A stretch of DNA of 64,000 bases from Dyella amyloliquefaciens (GTDB taxonomy: Bacteria > Pseudomonadota > Gammaproteobacteria > Xanthomonadales > Rhodanobacteraceae): positions 310,001 to 374,000 of the forward strand of contig NZ_SAYT01000001.1 in assembly GCF_004296575.1 (NCBI RefSeq), written 5' to 3'. Positions 7,863 to 16,957 of this stretch are shown piece after piece. The notes under the pieces are model-generated. The model did not search any database. It worked only from the letters and a program-made list of their open reading frames with translations, and had not been told where the DNA came from. Position 1 is the stretch's first letter; each line of letters starts with the position of its first letter. The translations under genes were made by a program, and so were the position numbers.

Positions 7863-8722
7863 GCGGGGCCGCAAAGCACGGACAACGTGGCGTCGCCCTG
7901 CTGGTGGTGCTGTGGGCGTGCACGCTGCTGGCGATCATGGTGGGCGGCTACGCCATGCTGGCGCGTACCGAAGGCCTGCAGGCCCGCTACCAGTTTGCAC
8001 AGACCCAGGCGCATTACGCGGCCGAGGCGGGTCTCATGCGTGCCATCTATGCCTTGCAGGATCCGCAGCTGCAACAGCGATGGATGCCCGACGGACGCAT
8101 CTATCCGCTCGACTTCGACGGTGCCAAGGTCAACATCAGCATCATCAGCGAGAACGGCAAGGTCGATCTCAATGCGGCTTCGCCAGACGTGCTGCAGAAC
8201 CTGTTCAAGGCGGCCGGCATGTCCGACGGCGACGCCCAGTCGCTGGCGCGCAACGTGGTCGACTGGCGCACCTTCAGCGCGACGATGCCGAGCAACGTGC
8301 CCAACGCCGGTTATGCGCAGGCCGGACGTGACTACAGTCCCCGGCACGGCCCGTTCGCCACCGTGGAGGAGCTGCAGATGGTGCTGGGCATGCAGCCGGC
8401 GCTGTACCGCACGCTGGCGTCGCAGGTCACGCTATGGTCGGGCAGGCAGAGCCCCGACCCATCCATTGCACCACCGCTCGCCTTGGCCGCCGTACCCGGC
8501 ATGACGCCGCAACAGGCCCAGGCCCTGGTAGCCGCCCGTTCGGCGGGTCCGCCGCAGGTCGCGCTGGCTGCCATGCAGGGAGTAACGCATAGTATTCGCG
8601 CAGAGGCCACGCTGGCCGACGGTACGCGCGCGATACTGCGCGCCACAGTGCGACTGCAGGGCATGCGCCCTGGCGCATTACCTTACGTCGTGTTGCGTTG
8701 GCAGGAGGGAGACGGGGAATGA
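7859..8722 (+). CDS. gspK: Minor pseudopilin GspK
   Basis: Largest minor pseudopilin, thought to cap the pseudopilus. The leader MSGAAKHGQRG is followed by VALLVVLWACTLLAIM; as in other GspK proteins, Glu5 of the mature sequence is absent. 'AHYAAEAGLMRAIYAL' follows the helix. The globular part has GspK signatures: ISENGKVDLNAASPDVLQNL, ARNVVDWR, and an FATVEELQMVLGM stretch. The length of 287 aa is normal. The stop overlaps the gspL ATG (ATGA), with AGGAGGG just upstream. Confidence 0.95.
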   Translation: MSGAAKHGQRGVALLVVLWACTLLAIMVGGYAMLARTEGLQARYQFAQTQAHYAAEAGLMRAIYALQDPQLQQRWMPDGRIYPLDFDGAKVNISIISENGKVDLNAASPDVLQNLFKAAGMSDGDAQSLARNVVDWRTFSATMPSNVPNAGYAQAGRDYSPRHGPFATVEELQMVLGMQPALYRTLASQVTLWSGRQSPDPSIAPPLALAAVPGMTPQQAQALVAARSAGPPQVALAAMQGVTHSIRAEATLADGTRAILRATVRLQGMRPGALPYVVLRWQEGDGE

Positions 8723-9879
8723 ATTCGGCCGCGCAGCCGTTGCAATTGCAGCTCGACCGGGTGCGCCGTGCATGGCGCGCCTCGCCCGTGCCGCGCTTTC
8801 TGGCGTGGTGGAACGGCGAGCTCGTCGCCCTTTTGCCGGCCCGCTGGCGCACGCGTTTCGGCGGCGGCCTGGCCTGGCACCTGCTCCAGCGGGACGGAGA
8901 GGAATGGACGTTGCGCCGTGCGGGCGAGCTGTACCCGCTGTCGCGCTGGAGCAGCCAGCTCGACCCGGGCAGCCAGCAGGTGGCCATGGGCGACGCGTTG
9001 CGCGGCGTCGATCGTGAAGACTTGCGTATTGCGCTGTGCCTCGATGCGGTCGAGGTGTTGCGTCCGCGCCTGAACCTGCCGCTGGCGGCGCATGACAACC
9101 TGCAGCAGATCGGTGCCTTCGAGATGGATCGGCAGACCCCGTTCCGTGTCGATCAGGTGCGTTATGACGTGCGCGAGCTGCGCGCATCCGCACCTGCAGG
9201 CCGATTCGCGGCCGAGCTGGTGGTAGTGCCGCGTTCGACGCTCGATCCGCTGCTCGCGCGCCTGAGCGCATCGGGCCTGCAGGTCGACGCGGTGGACGTG
9301 GCCAATGGCAATGACCGCCTCGGCGTCAACCTGTTGCCCGCCGAGCTGGTGCTGCGTCGCCAGCATCCGCGGCAACGGCTCAATCTTGCGCTGGGCGTCG
9401 CCGCGATCGTGCTGTTGCTGCTTTCCCTGTTGCAGTTCCTGCACAACCGCGAGGGCGCGCTGGAACAGATGCGCAGCGACGTCGAGGGCATGCGCACCGA
9501 GGCGCAGCAGGTCGCGACGCTGCGCCAGCAGTTGCAGGACAACGCAGGCGCCGCCGGTTTCCTGGCCCAGCGCAAGGCGCACACGGTATCCGCGCTGGCG
9601 GTGCTGCAGGACATCAGCCAACGCCTGCCCACCAATGCCTGGCTCGAGCGCCTGAGCATCGACAACAGCGGCCAGGTCGGCTTCCAGGGCCAGAGCCCTC
9701 AGGCGGCGCGGCTGGTCGATGCGCTGAAGGGCTCGCCTGTCATCACCGACGCCAATTTCCAGGGCACCATCCAGGTGGATCCCTCGACGGGCAAGGAACG
9801 CTTCTACATGGTGGCGCAACTGCGCAAGCCTGCCGAAAGCAAGCCCAAGACGGCCTCCCCGGCGGAAGGCAAGCCATGA
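8719..9879 (+). CDS. gspL: Type II secretion protein GspL (actin-like fold, membrane anchor)
   Basis: Bitopic inner membrane protein that tethers the ATPase GspE to the platform. The cytoplasmic N-terminal part (about residues 1-220) is followed by one membrane span (LNLALGVAAIVLLLLSLLQFL, about residues 221-241), a coiled-coil-like stretch (LEQMRSDVEGMRTEAQQV) and a periplasmic ferredoxin-like domain resembling PilN (DISQRLPTNAWLERLSI). The ATG at 8719 overlaps the gspK stop and has AGGAGGG 9-16 bases upstream. A frame-open start at 8698 would lie inside gspK and lacks such a site. Confidence 0.9.
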   Translation: MNSAAQPLQLQLDRVRRAWRASPVPRFLAWWNGELVALLPARWRTRFGGGLAWHLLQRDGEEWTLRRAGELYPLSRWSSQLDPGSQQVAMGDALRGVDREDLRIALCLDAVEVLRPRLNLPLAAHDNLQQIGAFEMDRQTPFRVDQVRYDVRELRASAPAGRFAAELVVVPRSTLDPLLARLSASGLQVDAVDVANGNDRLGVNLLPAELVLRRQHPRQRLNLALGVAAIVLLLLSLLQFLHNREGALEQMRSDVEGMRTEAQQVATLRQQLQDNAGAAGFLAQRKAHTVSALAVLQDISQRLPTNAWLERLSIDNSGQVGFQGQSPQAARLVDALKGSPVITDANFQGTIQVDPSTGKERFYMVAQLRKPAESKPKTASPAEGKP

Positions 9880-10502
9880 AGATGACTGCGCTCAAGCCGC
9901 GCGAAAGCCGCATCGCGGCCGTGCTGCTTTTGCTGGCCGTGCTGGTAATCGCGTACTTCGTGCTGCTGCACTGGTGGTTCGTGGCGCCACTGCGATCCAT
10001 CCATGCCGAGATGGACGACCTGCGTGACACGCATGCGCGCTTCGCTGCGGCCATTGCCGACAAGCCGCAGCTGCAACAGCGTATCGCTGCGATGGGAGCG
10101 GGGCAGGCGGCGAGCCATGCGTTTTTGCCTGAAGACGATCCCAATGCCGCCGCCGCGGGCCTCATGCAGCGCGTGGTCGACGCCGTGGCCGCCCATCCGG
10201 GCGGTGCCTGCGACGTGACCCAGAAGATGCCCGTGCCCAATCCGCCGGCGGCAGCCGATGAGCCGTACCGCAAGGTGGCGGTGAGCATCAGCCTGCGTTG
10301 CGACGTGCAGCCGCTGGCCGAGACGCTGCACGACCTGGAGCAGGGCACGCCGTACCTGTTCGTGGACGACCTCAGCATCTACCGCAACCCGGTCGCTGCG
10401 ATGCAACCGGGAGGCGCGCCGCTGGAAGTGCAGTTCACCTTGTCCGGCTATGTTCGCCAGCCGCGCTCCTCGGGCGGTGACGCCAACCAGGAGGCGCCAT
10501 GA
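9876..10502 (+). CDS. gspM: Type II secretion protein GspM (XpsM-type)
   Basis: Short bitopic inner membrane protein that pairs with GspL. The membrane span IAAVLLLLAVLVIAYFVLLHWW covers about residues 13-34. It is followed by a helical stretch (HAEMDDLRDTHARFAAAI) and a periplasmic domain with 'GLMQRVVDAVAAHPGG' and 'VSISLRCDVQPLAETLHDLEQG', the pattern of the GspM_b/PilO-like family used in Xanthomonas. Two cysteines in the periplasmic part could pair. The start overlaps the gspL stop by ATGA. Confidence 0.88.
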   Translation: MKMTALKPRESRIAAVLLLLAVLVIAYFVLLHWWFVAPLRSIHAEMDDLRDTHARFAAAIADKPQLQQRIAAMGAGQAASHAFLPEDDPNAAAAGLMQRVVDAVAAHPGGACDVTQKMPVPNPPAAADEPYRKVAVSISLRCDVQPLAETLHDLEQGTPYLFVDDLSIYRNPVAAMQPGGAPLEVQFTLSGYVRQPRSSGGDANQEAP

Positions 10503-11218
10503 ACGCCGCCGCTCAGCGTCGCCTCACGCCCGTGCTCGGTGGCGTCGCCGCCGTATTCGGCGTCGTCCTGCTGTTGTTCCTGGGCGGTCTGGGCCGTGGC
10601 GTGAGCTGGGGTGCTCCACGCCCCGCGACGCCGCTGCCCGAAACGCATGACCAGGGCCTGCCGCCACCCATTCCGCTCGCGCAGTTCTCCGCCGTGTGGC
10701 AGCAGCCGCTGTTCAATCCGGATCGCAAGGCGAACCTGCGCACCGCCAGCGGCGGAGCCAGCCTCGGTGACATGCAGCTCACCGGCATCATCGTCACGCC
10801 CGGGCTGCACATGGCCTTGCTGCACGACAAGAGCGGCGACCACGAAGTGCGCGTGCGCGAAGGCGATACCCTGCCCGACGGCAGCTGGCGCCTGGTCGAG
10901 CTCAAGCCGCGCGCAGCGGTATTCGAATCGTCCAGCGGACGCACCGAACTGGAACTGCCCGCCGGTGCGCCGATCGACATGCCCAAGAACGCACCGGGGC
11001 AGCCTGCGCCTCCGCAGACCGGCACCAACGGCCAGGCGCCATCCGGCGGCATGCAGATGATGATCGCTCCGGCACAGCCGCAAGGTACGCCGCCCGGCGC
11101 CAACAGCGCCCCTGATCAGCCCAACAGCACGCAGGCGGATCGCCTTCGCGCGCTGAGGGAAGCCATTCAAAAACGTCGCGCCCAACAGCAGGCAGCGAAT
11201 CCCGAGGGAGCACACTGA
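10499..11218 (+). CDS. gspN: Type II secretion protein GspN/GspC-like (XpsN-type)
   Basis: One N-terminal membrane span (VLGGVAAVFGVVLLLFLGGL, about residues 12-31) is followed by a periplasmic domain with WQQPLFNPDRK, GDMQLTGIIVTPGLHMALL and REGDTLPDGSWRLVELKPRAAVFES. This order (a 'PLF' motif, then a small beta domain around a 'G..l.dG..v..I....v.l' core) is that of the GspC homology region which touches the secretin. The last 90 residues are Pro/Gln/Asn-rich and end in a basic helix. No separate gspC exists in the operon, so this protein probably provides the link to GspD. ATGA overlap with gspM; three bases before gspD. Confidence 0.82.
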   Translation: MNAAAQRRLTPVLGGVAAVFGVVLLLFLGGLGRGVSWGAPRPATPLPETHDQGLPPPIPLAQFSAVWQQPLFNPDRKANLRTASGGASLGDMQLTGIIVTPGLHMALLHDKSGDHEVRVREGDTLPDGSWRLVELKPRAAVFESSSGRTELELPAGAPIDMPKNAPGQPAPPQTGTNGQAPSGGMQMMIAPAQPQGTPPGANSAPDQPNSTQADRLRALREAIQKRRAQQQAANPEGAH

Positions 11219-11221
11219 GCC

Positions 11222-13606
11222 ATGACCATCCACCGCACACCGCGGGTTCACCGCATCGGTACGCTTGCCATGGCGATGTGGCTGGCCGGCTGCCAGGCCT
11301 TGCCGCCCCAGCACGATGACGGGGCGCTGCAGCGCGAGGCCATGGCCGGAACAGAGAACCCCGTGCCCAAGCCCTTGCCGCTCAATGACGGCAAGAACGC
11401 GGAAAACATCGTGGTGCCTCGCCCCGACGTCAACAGCGGGAGCGGCCAGTTCATCCGCACCACCGGCCTCGCGCAGCCGCGCAAGGCCGCCAGCGGCGAT
11501 GGCGCGGTCACCTTCAACTTCGAAAACCAGCCGGTGCAGGCGGTGGTGAAGGCGATCCTCGGTGATCTGCTCAAGCAGAACTACACCATCGTGCCGGGCG
11601 TGCAGGGCAACATCTCCTTCTCGACCGCCGAGCCGGTGGACAGCAGCCAGGCCATTCCCATCCTCGAGACGCTGCTGTCCTGGACCAACAATGCGCTGGT
11701 CCTGCAGAACGGCCGCTATGTGGTGATGCCCGCCAAGGACGCCGTGCCGGGCAACCTGGTGCCCAGCCTCAATGCGGTGGCGCCGCAGGGTGGCCTGCAG
11801 GCGCGCCTTTTCTCGCTGCGCTACATCTCGGCGAACGAGATGCAGAAACTGATCAAGCCGTTTGCCCGTGCCGATTCCGTGCTGCTGGTGGATCCGTCGC
11901 GCAACCTGATCGTGCTCTCCGGCACGCCATCTGAACTCGACAACTACCAGCGCACCGTACACACCTTCGACGTGGACTGGTTGCGCGGCATGTCGGTGGG
12001 CGTGTTCAGCCTGCAGCACGCCAACGTCGCCGAACTGATGCCGCAGCTCGACCAGATCTTCGGGCCGAAGGGCGACACGCCGCTGGCCGGCATGCTGCGC
12101 TTCATCCCGATCGAGCGCACCAACGCCCTGGTGGTGATCAGCACCCAGCCCAACTACCTGCAGGAAGTGGGTGAGTGGGTCGCCAAGATCGATCGGGGTG
12201 GCGGCAACGAGCCCAACCTGTTCGTGTACGACGTGCGAAACATCAAGGCGTCGGAACTGGCGCAGTACCTCGCGCAGATCTACACCAATGGCGGCGGTGG
12301 CGGCGGCGCCAACAATGGAAAGGTCGGTCCCGGCCTCACCAGCAATACGCTGGGCGCCAGCGACAACGCCAATGGCTCGGCCAGTGGCATGGGCAGCACG
12401 GCTGGCAGCTTCGGAAGCAGCACCAGCGTCAACGGCGTGGGTGGTGGCTTCGGTACCGCGGGCGGCCTGGGTAGCACCAGCGGCACGGGCACGGGTACCG
12501 GCAGTGCCTTCGGCAACTCCGGCAGCGGCTTTGGCAGCAACAGCGGCGGCGCGGCGGGCGCGTTCGGCAATGCCAACAGCGCCAACGGCAGCAACGGCAA
12601 TAGCGCGGGCGCGCAGTACACCTCCGATGACGGCAGCATCCGCATCAGTTCGGTGGACTCGAACAACCAGCTGCTGGTCCGTGCACGGCCGTCGCAGTGG
12701 GCGGAGATCGAGCAGGCGATCAAGCGCCTGGACAATGTGCCGCTGCAGGTGCAGATCGAGATGCGCATTCTCGAGGTGGATCTCACCGGGCAGTTGGAGT
12801 TCGGCGTGCAGTGGTATCTGCAGGGCCTCGCCAACAGCACGCCAAAATACGACAGCAACGGCAACATCAACGGCGCCGAATCGGTCTATCCCGGCATGCT
12901 CCATCAAGGCGCGCTGGGCGGCGGCGGCAACCAGTACGGTGGCGAACCGTTCTTCTATTCGTTCCTGAGTGGCAACAGCAAGCTACAGGTGGCGGTGCGC
13001 GCGCTGGAAACCAACGGCAACACCAAGACGCTGTCGGCGCCGTCGCTGGTGGTGCTGAACAACCAGGTGGCGCATATCCAGGTCGGCGACCAGGTGCCGA
13101 TCAACCAGACCTCGATCGTGACCGGCCTTGGCGCCACCACCGCCGGCTCTACCGCGAGCAGCGTGAGCTATGTGCCGACCGGCGTGATCCTCGACGTGCA
13201 GCCGCGCGTGAATCCGGGCGGCCTGGTGTACCTCAATGTGCAGCAGCAGGTGAGCAACACCACCGGTGCGGCCAACTCGCAGGGCAACTTCACCATCCAG
13301 CAGCGCGCGGTGGGCACGCAGATCGCCGTGCAGAGCGGACAGACCGTGCTGCTCGGTGGTTTGATCCAGCAGAACGAGAACAACACCGATACCGGCGTTC
13401 CCGGCCTCAACCGCGTGCCGGTGCTCGGCCGCCTGTTCGGCACCACCAACCACAACCGCAATCGCACCGAGCTGATCGTGCTGATCACGCCGCGGGTCAT
13501 CACCAGCAGCGAGGAAGCCAAGCAGGTGACGGACGAATACCAGCGCAAGTTCGAGTCGCTGGCGCCGCTGCGCGCGGCCAGCAGTCCCGCGCCGGCAGGT
13601 CAGTAA
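11222..13606 (+). CDS. gspD: Type II secretion secretin GspD, lipoprotein
   Basis: Outer membrane secretin channel. The signal peptide ends in a lipobox (MAMWLAGC), so a lipid anchor is likely and no separate pilotin gene is nearby. The N0 domain (VTFNFENQPVQAVVKAIL) starts near residue 95, followed by N1-N3 domains (ARLFSLRYISANEMQKLI, VGVFSLQHANVAELMPQL, LFVYDVRNIKASELAQYL) and the C-terminal secretin domain with VPTGVILDVQPRVNPGG and the closing LLGGLIQQNENNTDTGVPGL. A Gly/Ser/Asn-rich insert of about 109 residues (357-465) breaks the N3 domain. At 794 aa it is somewhat long. Last gene of the operon. Confidence 0.97.
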   Translation: MTIHRTPRVHRIGTLAMAMWLAGCQALPPQHDDGALQREAMAGTENPVPKPLPLNDGKNAENIVVPRPDVNSGSGQFIRTTGLAQPRKAASGDGAVTFNFENQPVQAVVKAILGDLLKQNYTIVPGVQGNISFSTAEPVDSSQAIPILETLLSWTNNALVLQNGRYVVMPAKDAVPGNLVPSLNAVAPQGGLQARLFSLRYISANEMQKLIKPFARADSVLLVDPSRNLIVLSGTPSELDNYQRTVHTFDVDWLRGMSVGVFSLQHANVAELMPQLDQIFGPKGDTPLAGMLRFIPIERTNALVVISTQPNYLQEVGEWVAKIDRGGGNEPNLFVYDVRNIKASELAQYLAQIYTNGGGGGGANNGKVGPGLTSNTLGASDNANGSASGMGSTAGSFGSSTSVNGVGGGFGTAGGLGSTSGTGTGTGSAFGNSGSGFGSNSGGAAGAFGNANSANGSNGNSAGAQYTSDDGSIRISSVDSNNQLLVRARPSQWAEIEQAIKRLDNVPLQVQIEMRILEVDLTGQLEFGVQWYLQGLANSTPKYDSNGNINGAESVYPGMLHQGALGGGGNQYGGEPFFYSFLSGNSKLQVAVRALETNGNTKTLSAPSLVVLNNQVAHIQVGDQVPINQTSIVTGLGATTAGSTASSVSYVPTGVILDVQPRVNPGGLVYLNVQQQVSNTTGAANSQGNFTIQQRAVGTQIAVQSGQTVLLGGLIQQNENNTDTGVPGLNRVPVLGRLFGTTNHNRNRTELIVLITPRVITSSEEAKQVTDEYQRKFESLAPLRAASSPAPAGQ
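12290..12616 (+). repeat. Low-complexity Gly/Ser/Asn/Ala-coding stretch inside gspD
   Basis: In-frame GC-rich sequence built from degenerate GGC-AGC-AAC type codons that encodes residues 357-465 of GspD. It has no long perfect repeats but many short ones (for example NGGGGGG, GSTAGSFGSS, GTGTGTGSAFG, NANSANGSNGNS). It lies in the N3 domain, where many secretins have a shorter flexible loop facing the channel lumen. Such DNA is prone to length change by slippage. Confidence 0.85.
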
Positions 13607-13691
13607 CTCCCTTCCCAGGCATAGGCATCCCGGCACGCGCCGGGCTGCCCTCAGCCTTCGGTCTCGCCGTCGCACCGTTATCATGTGCGCG

Positions 13692-16208
13692 ATGAGTGCT
13701 TCGCCTTCCTTCCCCATTACGCCGCTGCTCCCCGAGATCGGCGCTTCGCTCGCCGCGCATCCACGCCTCGTGCTGGAGGCGCCTCCGGGTGCCGGCAAGA
13801 CCACGCAGATGCCGCTCGCCTTGCTGGGGCAGCCGTGGCTGGGCGATGGCAAGATTCTGGTGCTCGAGCCGCGGCGTATCGCGGCGCGCGCCGCCGCGCA
13901 ATTCATGGCGCAGCAGCGGGGCGAGGAGATCGGGCAGACGGTCGGCTATCGCATCCGCTTCGAAGCGAAGGTGAGCAAGGCCACGCGCATCGAAGTGGTG
14001 ACCGAAGGCATCCTCACCCGCCTCATCCAGGACGATCCCGAACTCAGCGGCATCGGTGCGATCCTGTTCGACGAATTCCACGAGCGGCATCTTGCCGGAG
14101 ATCTCGGTGCTGCGCTCGCGCTCGACGTCCAGGGCACCCTGCGCCCGGACCTGCGCATCGTGGTGATGTCCGCCACGCTCGATGGCGAGCGCATCGCGCA
14201 ATGGCTCGATGCGCCGCGTATCAGCAGTCCCGGCCGCAGCTTTCCCGTGCAGGTGGAATACCCACCCGCGCGCGTGCAGGAAAGCATCGAACATCACCTC
14301 GCGCGCATCGCGCGGCAGGCATTGCAGGACAACGCCGGCGATGTGCTCGCCTTCCTGCCGGGGCGTCGCGAGATCGCGCGGGCGCAGGCCGTGCTCGAAT
14401 CCTCGCTCGACGACCACGTGGAAGTGGTCGCCCTGCATGGCGAGCTGTCGCTTGCCGAGCAGCAGGCCGCGTTGAGTCCGGCCGAACCGGGCATGCGGCG
14501 CGTGGTGCTCGCCACCAATGTCGCCGAGTCCAGCGTGACCTTGCCTGGCATTCGTGCGGTGGTGGACAGCGGACTCGCACGCGAGCCCCGCTTCGATCCC
14601 AATTCGGGCTTCACGCGGCTGGAAACGGTGAACATCTCGCAGGCTTCCGCCGACCAGCGCGCCGGTCGAGCCGGCCGCGTCGCCGAAGGCACCGCGTACC
14701 GGTTGTGGGCGCAAAGCAAACGGCTGGATCCATCGCGTACCGCGGAGATCGTCCAGGCCGAACTCTCCGGCCTCGCGCTTGAGCTCGCCGCCTGGGGCAT
14801 CACGGCCGGCAGTGGCAGTGATTTGCCGTGGCTGGATGCGCCTCCCGCTGGCGCGATGGCGCAGGCGCGCGATCTGCTGACGCAACTCGGCGCGCTGGCT
14901 GCCGATGGACGCATCACCGCGCTGGGGCGCGAGATGCTGGAACTGGGAGCGACGCCGCGCCTCGGCGCTGCGGCATTGCGTGCCGCAGCCGAGTTGCGCG
15001 CCCTGGTGGCCGATCTGCTTGCCCTGATGGAGGCGCGCTCGCCGCTGCGTGGCGAGCACGCGCGCAGCGATGATTTCCGCGCGCGCGTCAACGCGCTCCA
15101 TGCGTGGCGTGATCGCCACACGGCCGGTGCGCGCACCGGTGCCGATGCGGGCGCGCTGGCGGCGATCGAGCAGGCCAGCAAAGGGTGGCGCCGCCGTCTC
15201 GACGTGCGCAGCGCCGCCAGCGGCGTGCCCGACAGTCACGCGGTGGGCGATCTGTTGCTGCATGCATTTCCCGATCGCGTGGCTCGCCGCGACGACAACA
15301 ACCCGCTGCGCTATACGCTTGCCAACGGTCGCGGCGCGCGGTTGCACGAGAGCACGGCATTGCTGGGCGAGCCGTGGCTCGTGGCGCTGGATCTGCGCTT
15401 CGAAGCGCGCGACAGCCTGATCCTGGCTGCCGCTCCGCTCGATCTCCGCGTGCTGGAGCGCGACTATCCCGCGCAGTTCCGGCGCGAGCGGGTATTGCGC
15501 TGGAACGACGAGCGCAATGCAGTGGAAGCCTTCGAGGAGCAGCGCTACGCCGCCATCGTGCTCGAACGGCGCAGCGTCCCGGTGAAGCCGGAAGACGCCT
15601 TGCCCGCGCTGCTTGCCGCCGTGCGTGCGAAGGGCATCGATGCCCTTCCATGGAGTGAGAACGCGCGGCGCCTGCGCGCGCGCATGCAAGCGCTGCGTGC
15701 GTGGGTGCCGGAGCTTGGTTTGCCCGATGTATCCGACGCTGCGCTACTCGCAACACTCGATGAGTGGCTCGCGCCGTATCTCAATGGCAAGCGCAGCCTT
15801 GCGGCGCTTGCCGCGGATGAACTCTCGCAGGCGTTGGGCAGCCTGTTCGACTATGAGCAGCGCCGCCAACTCGATGCCCAGGTGCCGGAAAGCCTCACCG
15901 TGCCCAGCGGCATGAGCCGCCGGCTGGAATACGCGGAGGGCGAACCACCGGTGCTCGCGGTGAAGCTGCAGGAGCTGTTTGGCCTGGCCGATACGCCACG
16001 CGTCGCCCATGGCCGTATTCCCGTCACGCTGCACCTGCTGTCACCGGCAGGGCGTCCCATCCAGGTCACGCAGGACCTGAAGGGTTTCTGGGAGCGCACG
16101 TATCCCGAAGTGAAGAAGGAACTGAAGGGTCGCTACCCGCGCCATCCGTGGCCGGATGATCCCTGGACGGCGGCGCCCACCCATCGTGCCAAGCCGCGCG
16201 GTACCTGA
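13692..16208 (+). CDS. hrpB: ATP-dependent helicase HrpB
   Basis: DEAH-family RNA helicase of the HrpA/HrpB type, with a role in RNA metabolism. Walker A is APPGAGKTTQMPLAL near residue 30, motif Ia EPRRIAARAAAQ, motif II DEFH (LFDEFHERHL), motif III SATLDG, and the C-terminal helicase core has ATNVAESSVTLPGI and QRAGRAGR. The HrpB C-terminal domain is present (RPIQVTQDLKGFWERTYPEVKKELKGRYPRHPWP in pieces). The length of about 838 aa is normal. Starts at 13683 (MCAM) and 13692 (MSAS) are both possible; the second is used. A terminator follows. Confidence 0.96.
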   Translation: MSASPSFPITPLLPEIGASLAAHPRLVLEAPPGAGKTTQMPLALLGQPWLGDGKILVLEPRRIAARAAAQFMAQQRGEEIGQTVGYRIRFEAKVSKATRIEVVTEGILTRLIQDDPELSGIGAILFDEFHERHLAGDLGAALALDVQGTLRPDLRIVVMSATLDGERIAQWLDAPRISSPGRSFPVQVEYPPARVQESIEHHLARIARQALQDNAGDVLAFLPGRREIARAQAVLESSLDDHVEVVALHGELSLAEQQAALSPAEPGMRRVVLATNVAESSVTLPGIRAVVDSGLAREPRFDPNSGFTRLETVNISQASADQRAGRAGRVAEGTAYRLWAQSKRLDPSRTAEIVQAELSGLALELAAWGITAGSGSDLPWLDAPPAGAMAQARDLLTQLGALAADGRITALGREMLELGATPRLGAAALRAAAELRALVADLLALMEARSPLRGEHARSDDFRARVNALHAWRDRHTAGARTGADAGALAAIEQASKGWRRRLDVRSAASGVPDSHAVGDLLLHAFPDRVARRDDNNPLRYTLANGRGARLHESTALLGEPWLVALDLRFEARDSLILAAAPLDLRVLERDYPAQFRRERVLRWNDERNAVEAFEEQRYAAIVLERRSVPVKPEDALPALLAAVRAKGIDALPWSENARRLRARMQALRAWVPELGLPDVSDAALLATLDEWLAPYLNGKRSLAALAADELSQALGSLFDYEQRRQLDAQVPESLTVPSGMSRRLEYAEGEPPVLAVKLQELFGLADTPRVAHGRIPVTLHLLSPAGRPIQVTQDLKGFWERTYPEVKKELKGRYPRHPWPDDPWTAAPTHRAKPRGT

Positions 16209-16244
16209 GCGTCATCCCACGAGGGCCGCCGCGTTTCAAAGAAG

Positions 16245-16271
16245 AAAGCCCGGCGGATGCCGGGCTTTTCG
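16245..16271. terminator. Bidirectional Rho-independent terminator between hrpB and the His-rich gene
   Basis: AAAGCCCGG (16245-16253), a six-base loop, then CCGGGCTTT (16260-16268) followed by TTC on the plus strand; the minus strand reads the same stem followed by CTTTCTTC. It sits between two convergent genes and can serve both. Confidence 0.9.
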
Positions 16272-16305
16272 CTCTTGTCGCGATGTATTGAGTCGATCTG
16301 CGCGA

Positions 16306-16773
16306 TCAATCTCCATCATCGTCGCGATCACCACCATAAGGCGAGCCATAGACGACGGTGCGCGGCTCGACCGGCGCGCTTTCATAGACCACCGTCCGAG
16401 GCTGCTCGTATACCACCGTGGTCGGTTGGCGATAGACCACCGGCGGATCCTGGTAGACCACGGTCGCTTGCTGCGCGTAGTACGTCGGCGCCGTGGCGGC
16501 CTGCACCAGCCCGATCACCGCACCCGCCACGACGGCACCGGCGATCCACTTGCCACCACTCCAGTGTCCGTCGTGATGCCCGTAGTCACCGTGCCAGCCA
16601 CCACGGTCGCCATGCCAGCCGCCGCGGTCGTGGTAACCGCCGTGATCCCAGCCGCGGCGGTTGCCGTCGTCGTGCCCCCAGCCATCATGGGCCGACGCGA
16701 CCATGGGTGCCGCCAGCATGGCGGTGACCGCAAGACCCATCAGTACTCGACCGCCCATCACGCACTTGCTCAT
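16306..16773 (-). CDS. Exported His/Gly-rich protein with glycine zipper and VVY repeats
   Basis: Not assigned to a known function. The N-terminal signal peptide (VLMGLAVTAMLAAPMVASA) is followed by a region of about 45 residues rich in His, Gly, Asp and Trp (WGHDDGNRRGWDHGGYHDRGG and similar). Next comes a short hydrophobic glycine-zipper-like span (WIAGAVVAGAVIGLV), then at least five tandem VVY units (ATVVYQDP, PVVYRQ, TVVYEQ, TVVYES, TVVYGS) and an acidic tail. His-rich exported proteins can bind metal ions, but no known metal-binding family is recognisable. The start at 16773 has GGAGG seven bases upstream. It is monocistronic and bounded by a terminator. Confidence 0.8.
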   Translation of the reverse strand: MSKCVMGGRVLMGLAVTAMLAAPMVASAHDGWGHDDGNRRGWDHGGYHDRGGWHGDRGGWHGDYGHHDGHWSGGKWIAGAVVAGAVIGLVQAATAPTYYAQQATVVYQDPPVVYRQPTTVVYEQPRTVVYESAPVEPRTVVYGSPYGGDRDDDGD

Positions 16774-16957
16774 GACACGTACCTCCGTTGGTTCGGTGCC
16801 GATGCTCGACGTGCGGCGCTTAATGCGTACTGAAAGAAATCCGACTCGTCGTGACTCCAGTTACATCGCAGCAAGCTGTCCCATGACGGGCTAAGGCGAT
16901 GCTAAGGTGAGCTGTCCGGCAAGCAGGTCATCGACCACGATCCAGGGAGGAGCAAGC

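Noticed and set aside
13629-13644. CCCGGC-ACGC-GCCGGG hairpin after gspD as a Rho-independent terminator
   Set aside because: The stem is only six pairs and no T-run follows; such GC hairpins are common here by chance.
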